64,000 nucleotides of DNA. It comes from an uncultured Pelagibacteraceae bacterium (lineage in GTDB: Bacteria; Pseudomonadota; Alphaproteobacteria; Pelagibacterales; Pelagibacteraceae). The stretch covers positions 1 to 64,000 of the forward strand of contig CACOSS010000001.1 in the NCBI GenBank assembly GCA_902629955.1. Direction: 5' to 3'. Below, piece after piece: positions 1-10,329 of the stretch (its first letter is position 1; each line of letters begins with the position of its first letter). Both the position numbers and the translations under genes were made by a program. Below the pieces are notes generated by a model. That model was not told the origin of the DNA and did no database searches. It saw only the letters and a program-made list of their open reading frames with translations.

Positions 1-64
1 TACCAAGAAAGATTTAATTTTTTTAATCATCAATTATTTATTACTATTTATAATGATGGCAAAA

Positions 65-101
65 AAAAGACCCCGAGGAACTTTCAGTTCTGGGGTCTTT
101 T
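65..101 (-). terminator. Intrinsic terminator downstream of pal (near-symmetrical, possibly bidirectional)
   Basis: AAAAGACCCC...GGGGTCTTTT inverted repeat with inner AACT/AGTT stem; U-run on the minus strand; lies 9 nt past the pal stop. Confidence 0.85.
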
Positions 102-109
102 AATTTTAA

Positions 110-589
110 TTAATTTGCTTTTACAGTTACAGATCTTCTATTTTTTGACCAAGCCAATGGGTTTGACCCAGAGTCTACAGGTCTCTCTTTACCATAGCTA
201 ATTACAGAAATTCTATTGCCAGAAATTCCATATGTCATTAAATAATCTTTCGCGGCATTAGCTCTTCTTTCACCTAGAGCCAAGTTATATTCTCTTGTAC
301 CTCTTTCATCCGCGTGTCCTTCTAATACTACATTTATTTTTGAATTCTTTCTTAACCACTCTGCTTGTTTTCTTAAAGTATCTCTTGAAGCAGTTGTTAA
401 AACTGACTCGTTTGTAGCAAAGAATACTCTGTCTGGAACTCCTGATGCTAAATATTCTACAGTTTCTGTTCCTGTATAAACATCACCTTGCATTTGATTT
501 TGAACTTTCTTGGTCGCACAAGCTGAAAGTACCAAACATGCTAGCATTACTAAAAATGTGTTTTTAAAAAATTTGCTTAAGTTCATCAC
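110..589 (-). CDS. pal: Peptidoglycan-associated lipoprotein Pal (OmpA-like C-terminus)
   Basis: Lipobox LSAC; OmpA motif VLEGHADERGTREYNLALGERRA; adjacent to tolB. Confidence 0.96.
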   Translation of the reverse strand: MMNLSKFFKNTFLVMLACLVLSACATKKVQNQMQGDVYTGTETVEYLASGVPDRVFFATNESVLTTASRDTLRKQAEWLRKNSKINVVLEGHADERGTREYNLALGERRANAAKDYLMTYGISGNRISVISYGKERPVDSGSNPLAWSKNRRSVTVKAN

Positions 590-673
590 TGCTCCTTAAT
601 TGATTATTTTAAGTTTTCCACAACTGGATAAATCTTTCAAGTCAAAAAATCAACTATTTTATAATAATTATAT

Positions 674-2020
674 CTAATTACTTAATAAAGACGACCAAGA
701 TGGGTCGGAACCATCAGATTCTGTCTTTACCATACGCTCATTATAGCCTGTTAAATCTATTGACCATAATTTTGCTGAAAATCCCTTTCCCTCGGTATCT
801 GTCTTAGTTTCCCTATAGAAGATTAATACTCTTCCATTTGGCGACCAAGATGGAGCCTCTTGATAGTAATTTTCAGTCAGTAATCTTTCGCCTGTACCAT
901 CAGTTCTCATAACTCCTATATAAAATTTTCCTTTATGAAGTTTAGTAAATGCAATTAAGTCTCCCCTTGGTGACCAAACAGGTGTTCCATATAGTCCTTT
1001 TCCAAAAGAGATTCTTTTTACATTTGTACCATCTTTTTTCATGACATAAATTTGTTGGTAACCACTTCTATCAGAGTTAAAGCAAATAAATTTTCCATCT
1101 GGAGAGTAGGAAGGCGAAGTATCGATTGATGGGTGATTTGTAATTCTTTCTACAATTCTATTTTCTAAATCCATTGTATAAATATCTGAATTTCCATCCA
1201 TAGCAAAACTCATGATAATTTTTTTTCCATCAGGTGAAAACCTTGGTGCAAAAGTCATCCCAGGAAAATCTCCTACTACTTCTTGTATTCCAGTTTCAAT
1301 ATCTAATAAATACACTCTTGGTAAATTCCTAAAATAAGAAAGATAAGTTACCATTTGATTGGTTGGATTAAATCTTGGGGTTAAAACAAGTTCATTACCT
1401 AAAGTCAAATATTTTGTATTTGAACCATCTTGATCCATTATTGCTAATTTTTTTATTCTTTTTGTTTTGGGACCTTCTTCAGCAACATAAATAATTCTAG
1501 TATCAAAATATCCTTTTTCACCTGTTAATCTCTCATAAACTTTATCTGTTATTATATGCCCCACTCTTCGCCAATTTGAAGGAACGGTAGTAAATGCTAA
1601 AGCCATCATTTCTTTCCCAGCAAGCACATCCCATAATCTAAATTCAACTCTCAATTTTTCATCATTTAAAGTTACTTTGCCAGTGATCAAAGCTTGTGCT
1701 TTAATCAAAGACCAGTCCTCAAATCTTGGTTTAAGATGAGCAATATCTGGTTTTTGAAGAAATGCATCTTTGTTTAATGGGTTAAACAATCCAGAATTTT
1801 TCAGATTGTTTTCAACTACTTCAGATATTTTATGCCCTATTTTTTCTATTTTTAATTCTTTACTTAATTTATCATTAGTATTTTTATCAGCTGATAAAGG
1901 TGAAACTGCAACAGGAAGTGGATCTAGATTACCCCTAGTTATATCAACCTCAATTAAGGCGTGAAGTTTAGCTGTAAATAAAGCAAATAAAATTATTGAT
2001 AATGTAATTTTTTTTATCAT
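674..2020 (-). CDS. tolB: Tol-Pal system protein TolB
   Basis: Signal peptide plus WD40-like beta-propeller repeats ([24 protein letters not shown]); tol cluster context. Confidence 0.95.
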   Translation of the reverse strand: MIKKITLSIILFALFTAKLHALIEVDITRGNLDPLPVAVSPLSADKNTNDKLSKELKIEKIGHKISEVVENNLKNSGLFNPLNKDAFLQKPDIAHLKPRFEDWSLIKAQALITGKVTLNDEKLRVEFRLWDVLAGKEMMALAFTTVPSNWRRVGHIITDKVYERLTGEKGYFDTRIIYVAEEGPKTKRIKKLAIMDQDGSNTKYLTLGNELVLTPRFNPTNQMVTYLSYFRNLPRVYLLDIETGIQEVVGDFPGMTFAPRFSPDGKKIIMSFAMDGNSDIYTMDLENRIVERITNHPSIDTSPSYSPDGKFICFNSDRSGYQQIYVMKKDGTNVKRISFGKGLYGTPVWSPRGDLIAFTKLHKGKFYIGVMRTDGTGERLLTENYYQEAPSWSPNGRVLIFYRETKTDTEGKGFSAKLWSIDLTGYNERMVKTESDGSDPSWSSLLSN

Positions 2021-2826
2021 CCTTCTAACATTTCTCTCGCATCAAAATTTAATTGTAAGTTTTTCCATCTTTCATAACCCTTTGTTGGAACTCTCAAAGG
2101 TTGACATAATTTAATTGCTCTTAGAGCACTTTCTGCCAAAACTTTGTAAAATCCTTGACCTGGTTTATTCATTCTTGCATGATCTAAGATCTCAGACTTT
2201 ATAACCGTACCATCAGGTTTTAACTCTAGTTTTACTCTTACTAATAAATTTTCATTATATGGTAATCCTAAAGGGATACTCCAGCAACTAAAAATTTGAG
2301 CTTTTAACGCATCCTCCTCACTTAACGTCAAACTTAAGCTATCAACATTTTTATCTTGTGATTGTGTAATTTTATTATTTTTTTTTGTAGTTTCTGCAAA
2401 CTCCTCTTTAGATTTGTCAATTAAAGCAGCAATACTATCTGGGTCAAATAGCTCATCTTTTTCAAATTCAGAGACCTGTTTAATCTCATCCTCTATTTTT
2501 TCAGGATTTTGTTTTTTTTCCTTAATTTTTTTTACTTTTTCTAAGTTATCATTTGGCAGTGGAACAGCGTCGGGTTTTTCTTTCTTTACTTTCTTTGGCG
2601 GTGCTTGTTCAGATGTAACTTTTTCCTCTTTTTTTTTAACTTCTTCAATTATTTTTTTTGCCTTTGGAGCATATGGTATATTCGTTTTTTCAGCTATTTG
2701 AATTAATTCAACTGAAATAATTGGTGGTAGATCTATTGGTTTTTTTGCTAAAAAAGGTAGGCTAACTGCTGTGATAAAAATTAAAAATAAATGTAATATC
2801 GAAGAAATAAAAATATTTTTAGTCAA
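2017..2826 (-). CDS. tolA: TolA-like protein (TM helix, charged linker, TonB/TolA C-terminal domain)
   Basis: N-terminal TM segment, Lys/Glu-rich linker, C-terminal domain; between tolR and tolB. Confidence 0.8.
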   Translation of the reverse strand: MTKNIFISSILHLFLIFITAVSLPFLAKKPIDLPPIISVELIQIAEKTNIPYAPKAKKIIEEVKKKEEKVTSEQAPPKKVKKEKPDAVPLPNDNLEKVKKIKEKKQNPEKIEDEIKQVSEFEKDELFDPDSIAALIDKSKEEFAETTKKNNKITQSQDKNVDSLSLTLSEEDALKAQIFSCWSIPLGLPYNENLLVRVKLELKPDGTVIKSEILDHARMNKPGQGFYKVLAESALRAIKLCQPLRVPTKGYERWKNLQLNFDAREMLEG

Positions 2827-2829
2827 ATA

Positions 2830-3246
2830 TTACCTCTCTTTATAAGGCTCAGAAATTAAAGCAACTTTAGTAAATCCTGAACCTGATAACATCCCCATAA
2901 CCTCTAACACTCTGCCATAATTTATGGATTGATCACCTCTTACATAGATTCTAGTATCAGTTCTATTTTTTGATACTGCTAAAATTTTTGCAATAATTTT
3001 ATCAAATTCAACTTTTGACTCTTGTATAAAAATCTCACCTTTAGAATTTATTGTCAAAGTTAAGGGCTCCTGCTCTTCTGGCAATGAATCTGCAGAGCTT
3101 TCTGGTAAATCAACTTGAACACCTACTGTCAACAAGGGAGCAGTCACCATAAAAATAATAAGGAGCACCAACATTACGTCAACAAATGGCGTAACATTTA
3201 TTTCACTCATTGGTTCACGTAAGGACCTTTTGAATTTAAAAGCCAT
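2830..3246 (-). CDS. tolR: Biopolymer transport protein TolR/ExbD family
   Basis: MSEINVTPFVDVMLVLLIIFMVTAPL motif. Confidence 0.95.
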   Translation of the reverse strand: MAFKFKRSLREPMSEINVTPFVDVMLVLLIIFMVTAPLLTVGVQVDLPESSADSLPEEQEPLTLTINSKGEIFIQESKVEFDKIIAKILAVSKNRTDTRIYVRGDQSINYGRVLEVMGMLSGSGFTKVALISEPYKER

Positions 3247-3247
3247 T

Positions 3248-3922
3248 TTAAATGATAGTTAAAAATCTTTTAGAAAAATTTTCTAACTTTTGTAAATATT
3301 TTTTTGAATCGTTGCTAAATTTATTATACGCTACAACCGCAGGTATTGCAGCAAGAAGACCAAGCGCAGTAGCAAATAATGCTTCTGCAATTCCTGGAGC
3401 AACTATTGCCAAACTAGTGTTTCTTGAAATTGCAATAGATTGAAATGAATTCATAATTCCCCAAACTGTTCCGAACAGTCCAATAAATGGCGCTGTTGAT
3501 CCAACAGTAGCAAGAAATGTGTAGCTCTTTTCAATTTTCTCCATTTGTTTCTCAATGTTAATTTGAAGCATATTTGAAAGTCTTTCATTCAATTGTGATT
3601 TAGATCTTGTTTTTAATGCAGCTTCCATTGAAGCTCTAAATATTTGTGCCAAAGGATCCTCAATATTTTTTGGAATGTTGTTATAAAAACTTTCAGCTGA
3701 TTTTGATTTCCAAAACTTGTCTTGAAATTCTTCTGTGGAAATATTTATTTTTTTAAATAATCTTATTTTTTCTATAATTATAGCCCATGAGTAAATCGAG
3801 CATGCAATCAAAAGTATCATTACAGACTTAACAATAATATCTGCTCTTAGAAATAATTGTACTAATGAAAAGTCAGTATTTGTTGCTAAACCAACTGCTT
3901 GTGAAGATATATCAGCTTCCAT
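3248..3922 (-). CDS. tolQ: TolQ/MotA-ExbB family protein
   Basis: GLFGTVWGIMNSF and PGIAEALFATALGLLAAIPAVVAYN motifs. Confidence 0.94.
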   Translation of the reverse strand: MEADISSQAVGLATNTDFSLVQLFLRADIIVKSVMILLIACSIYSWAIIIEKIRLFKKINISTEEFQDKFWKSKSAESFYNNIPKNIEDPLAQIFRASMEAALKTRSKSQLNERLSNMLQINIEKQMEKIEKSYTFLATVGSTAPFIGLFGTVWGIMNSFQSIAISRNTSLAIVAPGIAEALFATALGLLAAIPAVVAYNKFSNDSKKYLQKLENFSKRFLTII

Positions 3923-3976
3923 TAAAAATTCTTCACACTTAATTGTGTCATCAATTTGTCTAATACTAAAAAACGC

Positions 3977-4468
3977 TTATTTCTTACTAAAAGTTTCATC
4001 AAAATAGCTAGCAATCAAAATTGCATCTGCTTTATTTGCATCCTTTTTTTTTGATAAATTTGTTGAAAAATATGGAAAAATCTCAATAGCCTTAGTTCTG
4101 CTTGCGTCTTTAGATGCATTTATTAAATTAAAATGCTTTTTCCACTTTGCTGGTCTAACAAAATGCATTGAGAGGTTCATTGCCGAACATATACCTTTAA
4201 GAATACCAAATGATTGACCAAAATTAAACATACTAGTAACCCCTTGGCCTGGCATTGCCGTTACATGTTCAATTATGACTTTAATTTCCTCAAGCTTTTT
4301 TTCTTTAATATGTTTCAAAATTTCATTAAAAACTTGAGAACCGTTTACTTGTTTTTTGTTTTTTTTTCCTTCTGCCATGCTGGGCATTTCAATTACATCA
4401 ATAATTTTACCATTTTCCATAAAACATAAAGCTCCTGAGATTCCTGGGTCAATTCCTATTATTAACAT
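3977..4468 (-). CDS. RuvC-like (phage-type) Holliday junction resolvase
   Basis: IGIDPGISGAL, VIIEHVTAMPGQGVTSMFNFGQSFG, WKKHF, KADAILIASY motifs; resembles phage RuvC-like nucleases rather than cellular RuvC. Confidence 0.75.
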   Translation of the reverse strand: MLIIGIDPGISGALCFMENGKIIDVIEMPSMAEGKKNKKQVNGSQVFNEILKHIKEKKLEEIKVIIEHVTAMPGQGVTSMFNFGQSFGILKGICSAMNLSMHFVRPAKWKKHFNLINASKDASRTKAIEIFPYFSTNLSKKKDANKADAILIASYFDETFSKK

Positions 4469-5193
4469 TAATTTTTTACTAGGTTTAAATTTGTGTAAAT
4501 ATTTTGCACATCATCGTTATTGTCTAAATCTTCTAAAAAACTATTGGCTAATTCTATAGTATCTTTATTTACCATAATTTTGTTATTTGGTATCCATTCT
4601 ATTTCAGTTGAAATAAAATTTGCTATTTTTTCCTCTAATATTTTTTTTACACTATAAATGCTCTTTTTATCACAATGGATTTCATGAAAATATTCGTAAT
4701 TAAAACATTCTTCTGCACCAGCCTCTATTGCGAGTTCTAAAATTTGGTCTTCTTTTATCTCATTTTTATCTATTCTTATTACTCCTACTTGATTAAAATT
4801 ATGTGATGCCGAACCACTTGAGCCTAAATTGCCCCCATTTTTATTAAAAATAGTCCTTAACTGAGAAGCTGTCCTATTTTTATTATCAGTGAGCGCTTCA
4901 ACAATAACTGCTATTTTTTCAGGACCAAATCCCTCATATCTAATATTTTCTAAACTCAAACCTAAATTACCTGATGATTTATCTATGGCTCTTTCAATAT
5001 TGTCTTTTGGCATATTTGCTGCTCTTGCTGCTTGAATTGCAGATCTTAATCTTGGATTCATATCAGGATCTTTATCGCCCAATTTTGCTGCCACTGTAAT
5101 TTCTTTTGATAATTTTGAAAAAATTTTTGATCTTTGTTTGTCTGCTCTTCCTTTTTTATGTTTAATTCCTGCCCAATGTGAATGACCTGCCAT
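4468..5193 (-). CDS. yebC: YebC/PmpR family protein
   Basis: MAGHSHWAGIKHKKGRADKQRSKIFSKLSKEI signature. Confidence 0.96.
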   Translation of the reverse strand: MAGHSHWAGIKHKKGRADKQRSKIFSKLSKEITVAAKLGDKDPDMNPRLRSAIQAARAANMPKDNIERAIDKSSGNLGLSLENIRYEGFGPEKIAVIVEALTDNKNRTASQLRTIFNKNGGNLGSSGSASHNFNQVGVIRIDKNEIKEDQILELAIEAGAEECFNYEYFHEIHCDKKSIYSVKKILEEKIANFISTEIEWIPNNKIMVNKDTIELANSFLEDLDNNDDVQNIYTNLNLVKN

Positions 5194-5198
5194 ATTTT

Positions 5199-6005
5199 TT
5201 AGTGAGTATTTTTTAAATCACCTCCATAAATAAAACTTTCTATATTTTTAGCTAAACCAGTTTTTTTATCACAATCAACAATAACTCCTGACAAACTTGC
5301 TATGCCTTCAGCTGGAAAATGTTTTTTTGAATCCTCTTTAAAAAATCTTTTTAGTGAATTTTCTTTATTCATTCCAATAACAGAATTATAGTCACCACAC
5401 ATACCTGCATCTGTTTGATAGGCGGTACCAAAGTTAAGTATTCTTGCATCATTTGTTGGGATATGTGTATGGGTTCCAACTAATAATGTTGCTTTGCCAT
5501 CAAAGAAATGACCCATTGCTGTTTTTTCACTTGTTATCTCTCCATGAAAATCAACAAATAAAAAATCATAATCTTTTTTCAATTTTTTTTTCAATAAGAA
5601 TTCCTTTGCAACATTGAATACGTCATCACATTTTTTCATAAAAACGTTTCCCATGAGGTTTAACACTCCAATCTTAAAACCATTTTTTGATTTATAAACT
5701 TCAAAACCATTACCAGGAGAAGGTTTAAATAAATTTAATGGTCTTAATAATCTGCTCTCAGTATTTATGTAGTCGGCTGTTTCTTTTTGGTCCCAAATAT
5801 GATTTCCGGTAGTAATTACATCAACCCCAGAACTAAATAGCTTCTCTGAAATACTTTTTGTAATACCAACACCTTCATTAGCTGAATTTTCACCGTTTGC
5901 GATTACAAAAGCTATATCATTTTTTTTAATTTGATCTTTTAAGTTTTGCTCTATAGCAAGTATTCCTGCACTGCCAACTATATCACCTAAAAATAATACT
6001 TTCAT
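5199..6005 (-). CDS. YmdB family metallophosphoesterase
   Basis: MKVLFLGDIVGSAG, ANGENSANEGVGIT, TGNHIWDQKE, VGTHTHIPT motifs. Confidence 0.9.
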   Translation of the reverse strand: MKVLFLGDIVGSAGILAIEQNLKDQIKKNDIAFVIANGENSANEGVGITKSISEKLFSSGVDVITTGNHIWDQKETADYINTESRLLRPLNLFKPSPGNGFEVYKSKNGFKIGVLNLMGNVFMKKCDDVFNVAKEFLLKKKLKKDYDFLFVDFHGEITSEKTAMGHFFDGKATLLVGTHTHIPTNDARILNFGTAYQTDAGMCGDYNSVIGMNKENSLKRFFKEDSKKHFPAEGIASLSGVIVDCDKKTGLAKNIESFIYGGDLKNTH

Positions 6006-6544
6006 TTATAAAGTTTTTTTTCTGTTAATATATAATCCATTTTTTTATCAAAACTATTTGAAGGAAGTTTTTTTATCTCTTGGCAAGCTATTGCTAAACC
6101 AATTTTAATAATATCTTTTTTTTCATATTTCTCTAAAAATCTATCGTAGTAGCCTCCTCCATATCCCAATCGATTCAATTTTTTATCAAATGCAACCATT
6201 GGAATTAGTAATATACTAGGTATTACTTTTTTTTTTGATTTTGGCTCTGGTATACCATATTTATTTACATACAGAGGATCATTTAAATTCCAAAAATAGA
6301 AATTCATATCAAACTTTGAGCCTATGACGGGTAAACTTATTTTAAAGCCTTTTTGCTGAAAAATTTTCATAATTTCAAATGTATCTGCTTCGAAATTTAC
6401 AGGAAAATAACTACCGACTATTTTATTTTGTAATTTTTTTTTTTTTAATATTTCTTTAATAAATGTTATTTTTACTTGTAAATTATTTTTGTTTTTAATC
6501 TCTCTAGTTTTTATTATTTTTTTTCTAATATGACTTTTCAACAC
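6002..6544 (-). CDS. 5-formyltetrahydrofolate cyclo-ligase
   Basis: LIPMVAFDKKLNRLGYGGGYYDRFL motif; next to zapA as in many proteobacteria. Confidence 0.9.
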   Translation of the reverse strand: MLKSHIRKKIIKTREIKNKNNLQVKITFIKEILKKKKLQNKIVGSYFPVNFEADTFEIMKIFQQKGFKISLPVIGSKFDMNFYFWNLNDPLYVNKYGIPEPKSKKKVIPSILLIPMVAFDKKLNRLGYGGGYYDRFLEKYEKKDIIKIGLAIACQEIKKLPSNSFDKKMDYILTEKKLYK

Positions 6545-6547
6545 AGA

Positions 6548-6994
6548 TTATTGCACTGAATTTTCTTGATTAACTTTTTCAATAAACTTATCAATTTCTG
6601 AAGTAGCTTCATCTAAAATTTTCTCATAATCCGATTTTGTTTTATCGATTTCAGATTTAAGATCTTGATGATTGCTTAAAAGATTTTTTATTTCCTTTTC
6701 TTTGTCATCTTTATAGGCGTATACAAGCTTTTTAATTTCTAAAAATTTTTCTTTAATCCCCTCTAACTCATTTTTTTTTTCATCTATTTTTTTTTTTGTT
6801 TCAAAATATTCATCCATAATCTTTATCGATGTAATTAAAAGAAGTTTATTTTCACCAATATTCCCAAGGTCACTTTTTAAACTTTCAAATTTTTTATTTA
6901 AATGAATGGAAAGTTCCTCTAAATGATCTTCTTGACCATCATCACAAGATAAAAGAAACTCTTTGCCATTAAATTTTATATTTACATTTGCCAT
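6548..6994 (-). CDS. zapA: Cell division protein ZapA
   Basis: ANVNIKFNGKEFLLSCDDGQEDHLEEL N-terminal domain plus coiled coil; context. Confidence 0.82.
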   Translation of the reverse strand: MANVNIKFNGKEFLLSCDDGQEDHLEELSIHLNKKFESLKSDLGNIGENKLLLITSIKIMDEYFETKKKIDEKKNELEGIKEKFLEIKKLVYAYKDDKEKEIKNLLSNHQDLKSEIDKTKSDYEKILDEATSEIDKFIEKVNQENSVQ

Positions 6995-7296
6995 TTATCA
7001 ATTTCTTCTATTAAAATATCTGTTTCTTGATTTAATTCATCTATTTTTTCATTGAATATCAATTCTTTATTCTTTTGTTCCAAATCTTGCTTTTTAAGAC
7101 GATCTTTCAATTTCTGATAGTTATCCATTAATGATTTATACTTAGTTTCAATCTGATTCTTTTCAATTTCTAATTGATTTTTTTGCTCTTTTAAATACTC
7201 AGTTTGTTTATTTTGGGAAGGATTTATTAAATTTAAATCCTTTAACTTTTGAAGCGATGTGTTTAATTTTTTTTCTTTTTCACTGAAAGTTTTCAT
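6982..7296 (-). CDS. Small coiled-coil protein (position of DUF4164-type protein next to zapA)
   Basis: ORF overlaps the zapA start; Lys/Glu/Gln-rich coiled coil. Confidence 0.6.
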   Translation of the reverse strand: MKTFSEKEKKLNTSLQKLKDLNLINPSQNKQTEYLKEQKNQLEIEKNQIETKYKSLMDNYQKLKDRLKKQDLEQKNKELIFNEKIDELNQETDILIEEIDKWQM

Positions 7297-7350
7297 ATAT
7301 ATATTAATATAATATTAAATTGAATCTTCTTAGTCTAGATAGGATAGTAA

Positions 7351-9312
7351 TTGAGCAAACTACATAAAGATTTGTCTAATGCGATCAGATTTTTGTCTAT
7401 TGATGCGGTAGAAAAAGCAAATTCTGGACACCCTGGCATGCCTATGGGGATGGCAGACGTTGTAACAGTGCTTTTTAAAAATTTTCTTAATTTTAATCCA
7501 AGAAATCCAAATTGGATTAACAGAGACAGATTCGTCCTTTCAGCAGGACATGGATCAATGCTGCTTTACGCTTTATTATACCTAACTGGATATTCAAGTA
7601 TAAATCTTAAGGATATAAAAAATTTTAGACAGCTAGATTCAATTTGCGCTGGACATCCAGAATTTCATCCAGGCACCGGAATTGAAACAACAACTGGACC
7701 ATTGGGTCAGGGAATTGCAAATGCAGTAGGATTTGCAATTGGAGAGGAAATATTAAGGGAGAGGTTTGGAAAGAAAATATTTAATCACAAAACTTATGTG
7801 TTAGCTGGTGATGGATGCCTCATGGAAGGAATTAGTCATGAAGCATTAAGTCTTGCTGGCCACTTACGTCTAAAAAACTTGGTTATGTTATTTGATAATA
7901 ACTCAATATCTATTGATGGACCAACAAGTTTAGCTGTTTCTGATAATTATAAGAAAAGATTTAATTCATATGGATGGGATTGTATTGAAATTGATGGACA
8001 TAACGAAAAGAAAATATTTAATGCATTAAAAAAAGTTCAAAAAGCAAAAAAACCAACTGTAATATCTTGTAAAACAAAAATTGGATTTGGATCGCCTAAT
8101 AAATCAGGTAGCGAAAAAGCACATGGGAGCCCACTTGGTGAAAATGAAGTTAAGCTGGTTAGAAAAAAATTAAAATGGACACATGAGCCTTTTATGATCC
8201 CCAAAAATATCATTGAAGAATGGAGAAGAATTGGGAAGACAGGCCAAGTTAAAGAAGAAAAATGGAGAAAGTTTTATAAAAAAAAAAAAGAGCAAATAGA
8301 TAAATTTTTTTCATTAAATTTTTATGATATTTTTAAAAAAGAAAAACAAACTGCAATCAAAAATTTAGAAGCATTAGCAACTAGAAAATCTTCAGAAAAA
8401 ATTCTTACTGCATTGAATGAGAAAAAAAATATGATAATTGGTGGATCTGCTGATCTAGCAGGATCAAATAATACAAAAACTAAAAACCATAAACCGATTA
8501 GTAGAAATAACTTTAATGGAAATTATATTCATTATGGAGTTAGAGAGCATGCAATGTGTGGTATTATGAATGGGTTATCCTTGCACAGTAAATTTATTCC
8601 TTATGGAGGAACTTTTCTAATCTTTAGTGACTACTGTAAGCCGGCGATAAGACTATCAGCACTAATGAAACTCAATGTGGTTTATGTAATGACTCATGAC
8701 TCTATTGGACTTGGAGAGGATGGCCCGACACACCAGCCAATAGAACAGTTAACTGGATTAAGATCAATTCCAAATATAAATGTTTTTCGACCTGCTGATA
8801 CAACAGAAACCATTGAGTGCTGGGAATTAGCTTTAAACAGTTCAAATACTCCTAGTGTTTTAGCTTTAAGTAGGCAAAATTTATCTCCAATTAGAAAATC
8901 ATACGAAAATGAAAATAAATGTTCTTTTGGAGCTTATGAAGTTTACAGATCCAACGAGAAAATTGATTTGACAATATTTGCAAGTGGTTCCGAAGTAAAT
9001 TTAGCATTAGAAGTAAGTCATAAATTAGCCACACAAAATACCTATTCCAAAGTTATATCAGTGCCTTGTCAAGAAATATTTTTTCAACAAAAAGAAAATT
9101 ATAAAAATAAAATATTGAAAGAGACTAATTACAAAATATCAATTGAAGCAGGTAGATCAGATTCTTGGTCAAAATTTGTTGGAGATAGTGGAATGTCTTT
9201 TGGAATTGAAAACTTTGGAAAAAGTGCTCCATATAAAGATATTTTTAAAGACTTTAAATTAACAGCTAGTGAAATATCAAATAAAACAAAAAATATTATT
9301 AATAAAAATTAG
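7351..9312 (+). CDS. tkt: Transketolase (TTG start)
   Basis: AIRFLSIDAVEKANSGHPGMPMGMADV, GDGCLMEGISHEA, VREHAMCGIMNGL motifs. Confidence 0.96.
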   Translation: MSKLHKDLSNAIRFLSIDAVEKANSGHPGMPMGMADVVTVLFKNFLNFNPRNPNWINRDRFVLSAGHGSMLLYALLYLTGYSSINLKDIKNFRQLDSICAGHPEFHPGTGIETTTGPLGQGIANAVGFAIGEEILRERFGKKIFNHKTYVLAGDGCLMEGISHEALSLAGHLRLKNLVMLFDNNSISIDGPTSLAVSDNYKKRFNSYGWDCIEIDGHNEKKIFNALKKVQKAKKPTVISCKTKIGFGSPNKSGSEKAHGSPLGENEVKLVRKKLKWTHEPFMIPKNIIEEWRRIGKTGQVKEEKWRKFYKKKKEQIDKFFSLNFYDIFKKEKQTAIKNLEALATRKSSEKILTALNEKKNMIIGGSADLAGSNNTKTKNHKPISRNNFNGNYIHYGVREHAMCGIMNGLSLHSKFIPYGGTFLIFSDYCKPAIRLSALMKLNVVYVMTHDSIGLGEDGPTHQPIEQLTGLRSIPNINVFRPADTTETIECWELALNSSNTPSVLALSRQNLSPIRKSYENENKCSFGAYEVYRSNEKIDLTIFASGSEVNLALEVSHKLATQNTYSKVISVPCQEIFFQQKENYKNKILKETNYKISIEAGRSDSWSKFVGDSGMSFGIENFGKSAPYKDIFKDFKLTASEISNKTKNIINKN

Positions 9313-9318
9313 AATTTT

Positions 9319-10329
9319 ATGACTATAAAAGTGGGTATTAATGGACTTGGAAGAATTGGTAGAATGATCATTCGAACTATATTTGAAAACAAATTCAATG
9401 ATATCAAAATAAAACATATAAATAATAGATCAAATACACAAGTAAGCTCAAATTTACTTCAATACGATTCTGTTCACGGAAAATTTAATCAAAATATTAA
9501 GTTTGGTGAAAAATTTATAAAATTAGGAAAAAATATAATATCTTTTTCTCAAGAAACAAATATCGAGGATATTAATTGGTCACAACATGATGTTGATTAT
9601 GTTCTAGAATGCACTGGTAAGTTCAATTCTAAAGATAAACTTTACACTCACTTAAAAAATGGAGCAAAAAAAGTAATTGTGTCAGCTCCATGTAAAAATG
9701 CAGATAAAACTATTGTTTTTGGGGTTAATGAAAAATCAATTACTAACAAAGATAAAATAATATCTGCTGCTTCATGTACAACTAATTGTTTAGCTCCAGT
9801 ACTAGATATTTTAAACAGAAATTTCGAAATTGAAAATGGTTTCATGACTACAATTCATGCATTTACATCAGATCAGAGAATACTAGATAACTCCCACAAA
9901 GATCCTAGAAGAGCAAGATCAGCATCTCAGTCTATAATCCCAACATCAACTGGAGCTTCAAAAGCAATTGGAGAAATTATTCCATCACTTCAAGGAAAGC
10001 TAGAAGGTGTTGCAATTAGGGTCCCTACACCCAATGTTTCTTTAATTGAATTGGTCTTTTGTACAAAAAAAAATCTATCGATTAAAGCAATAAATAATAG
10101 TTTTGAAAAAGCTTCAAAAAGTAATTTAAAAGGTGTGTTGGGTGTTACTAAAGAAAAATTAGTATCAGTTGATTTTAACCATAATTCGCATTCAGCAATT
10201 GTTGATGCATCTTTAACTAATGTAATAGGCAAAAATATGGGTAAAATTTCAGCTTGGTATGATAATGAATGGGGATTTTCAAATAGGATGTGCAATATAG
10301 CGCAATATTTACATAAAATCTCTAAATGA
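9319..10329 (+). CDS. gap: Glyceraldehyde-3-phosphate dehydrogenase
   Basis: KVGINGLGRIGR, SAASCTTNCLAPV, WYDNEWGFSNRM motifs. Confidence 0.97.
   Translation: MTIKVGINGLGRIGRMIIRTIFENKFNDIKIKHINNRSNTQVSSNLLQYDSVHGKFNQNIKFGEKFIKLGKNIISFSQETNIEDINWSQHDVDYVLECTGKFNSKDKLYTHLKNGAKKVIVSAPCKNADKTIVFGVNEKSITNKDKIISAASCTTNCLAPVLDILNRNFEIENGFMTTIHAFTSDQRILDNSHKDPRRARSASQSIIPTSTGASKAIGEIIPSLQGKLEGVAIRVPTPNVSLIELVFCTKKNLSIKAINNSFEKASKSNLKGVLGVTKEKLVSVDFNHNSHSAIVDASLTNVIGKNMGKISAWYDNEWGFSNRMCNIAQYLHKISK

Noticed and set aside
7297-7350. Riboswitch or regulatory RNA upstream of tkt
   Set aside because: Only ~54 nt of AT-rich sequence with no recognisable conserved motif
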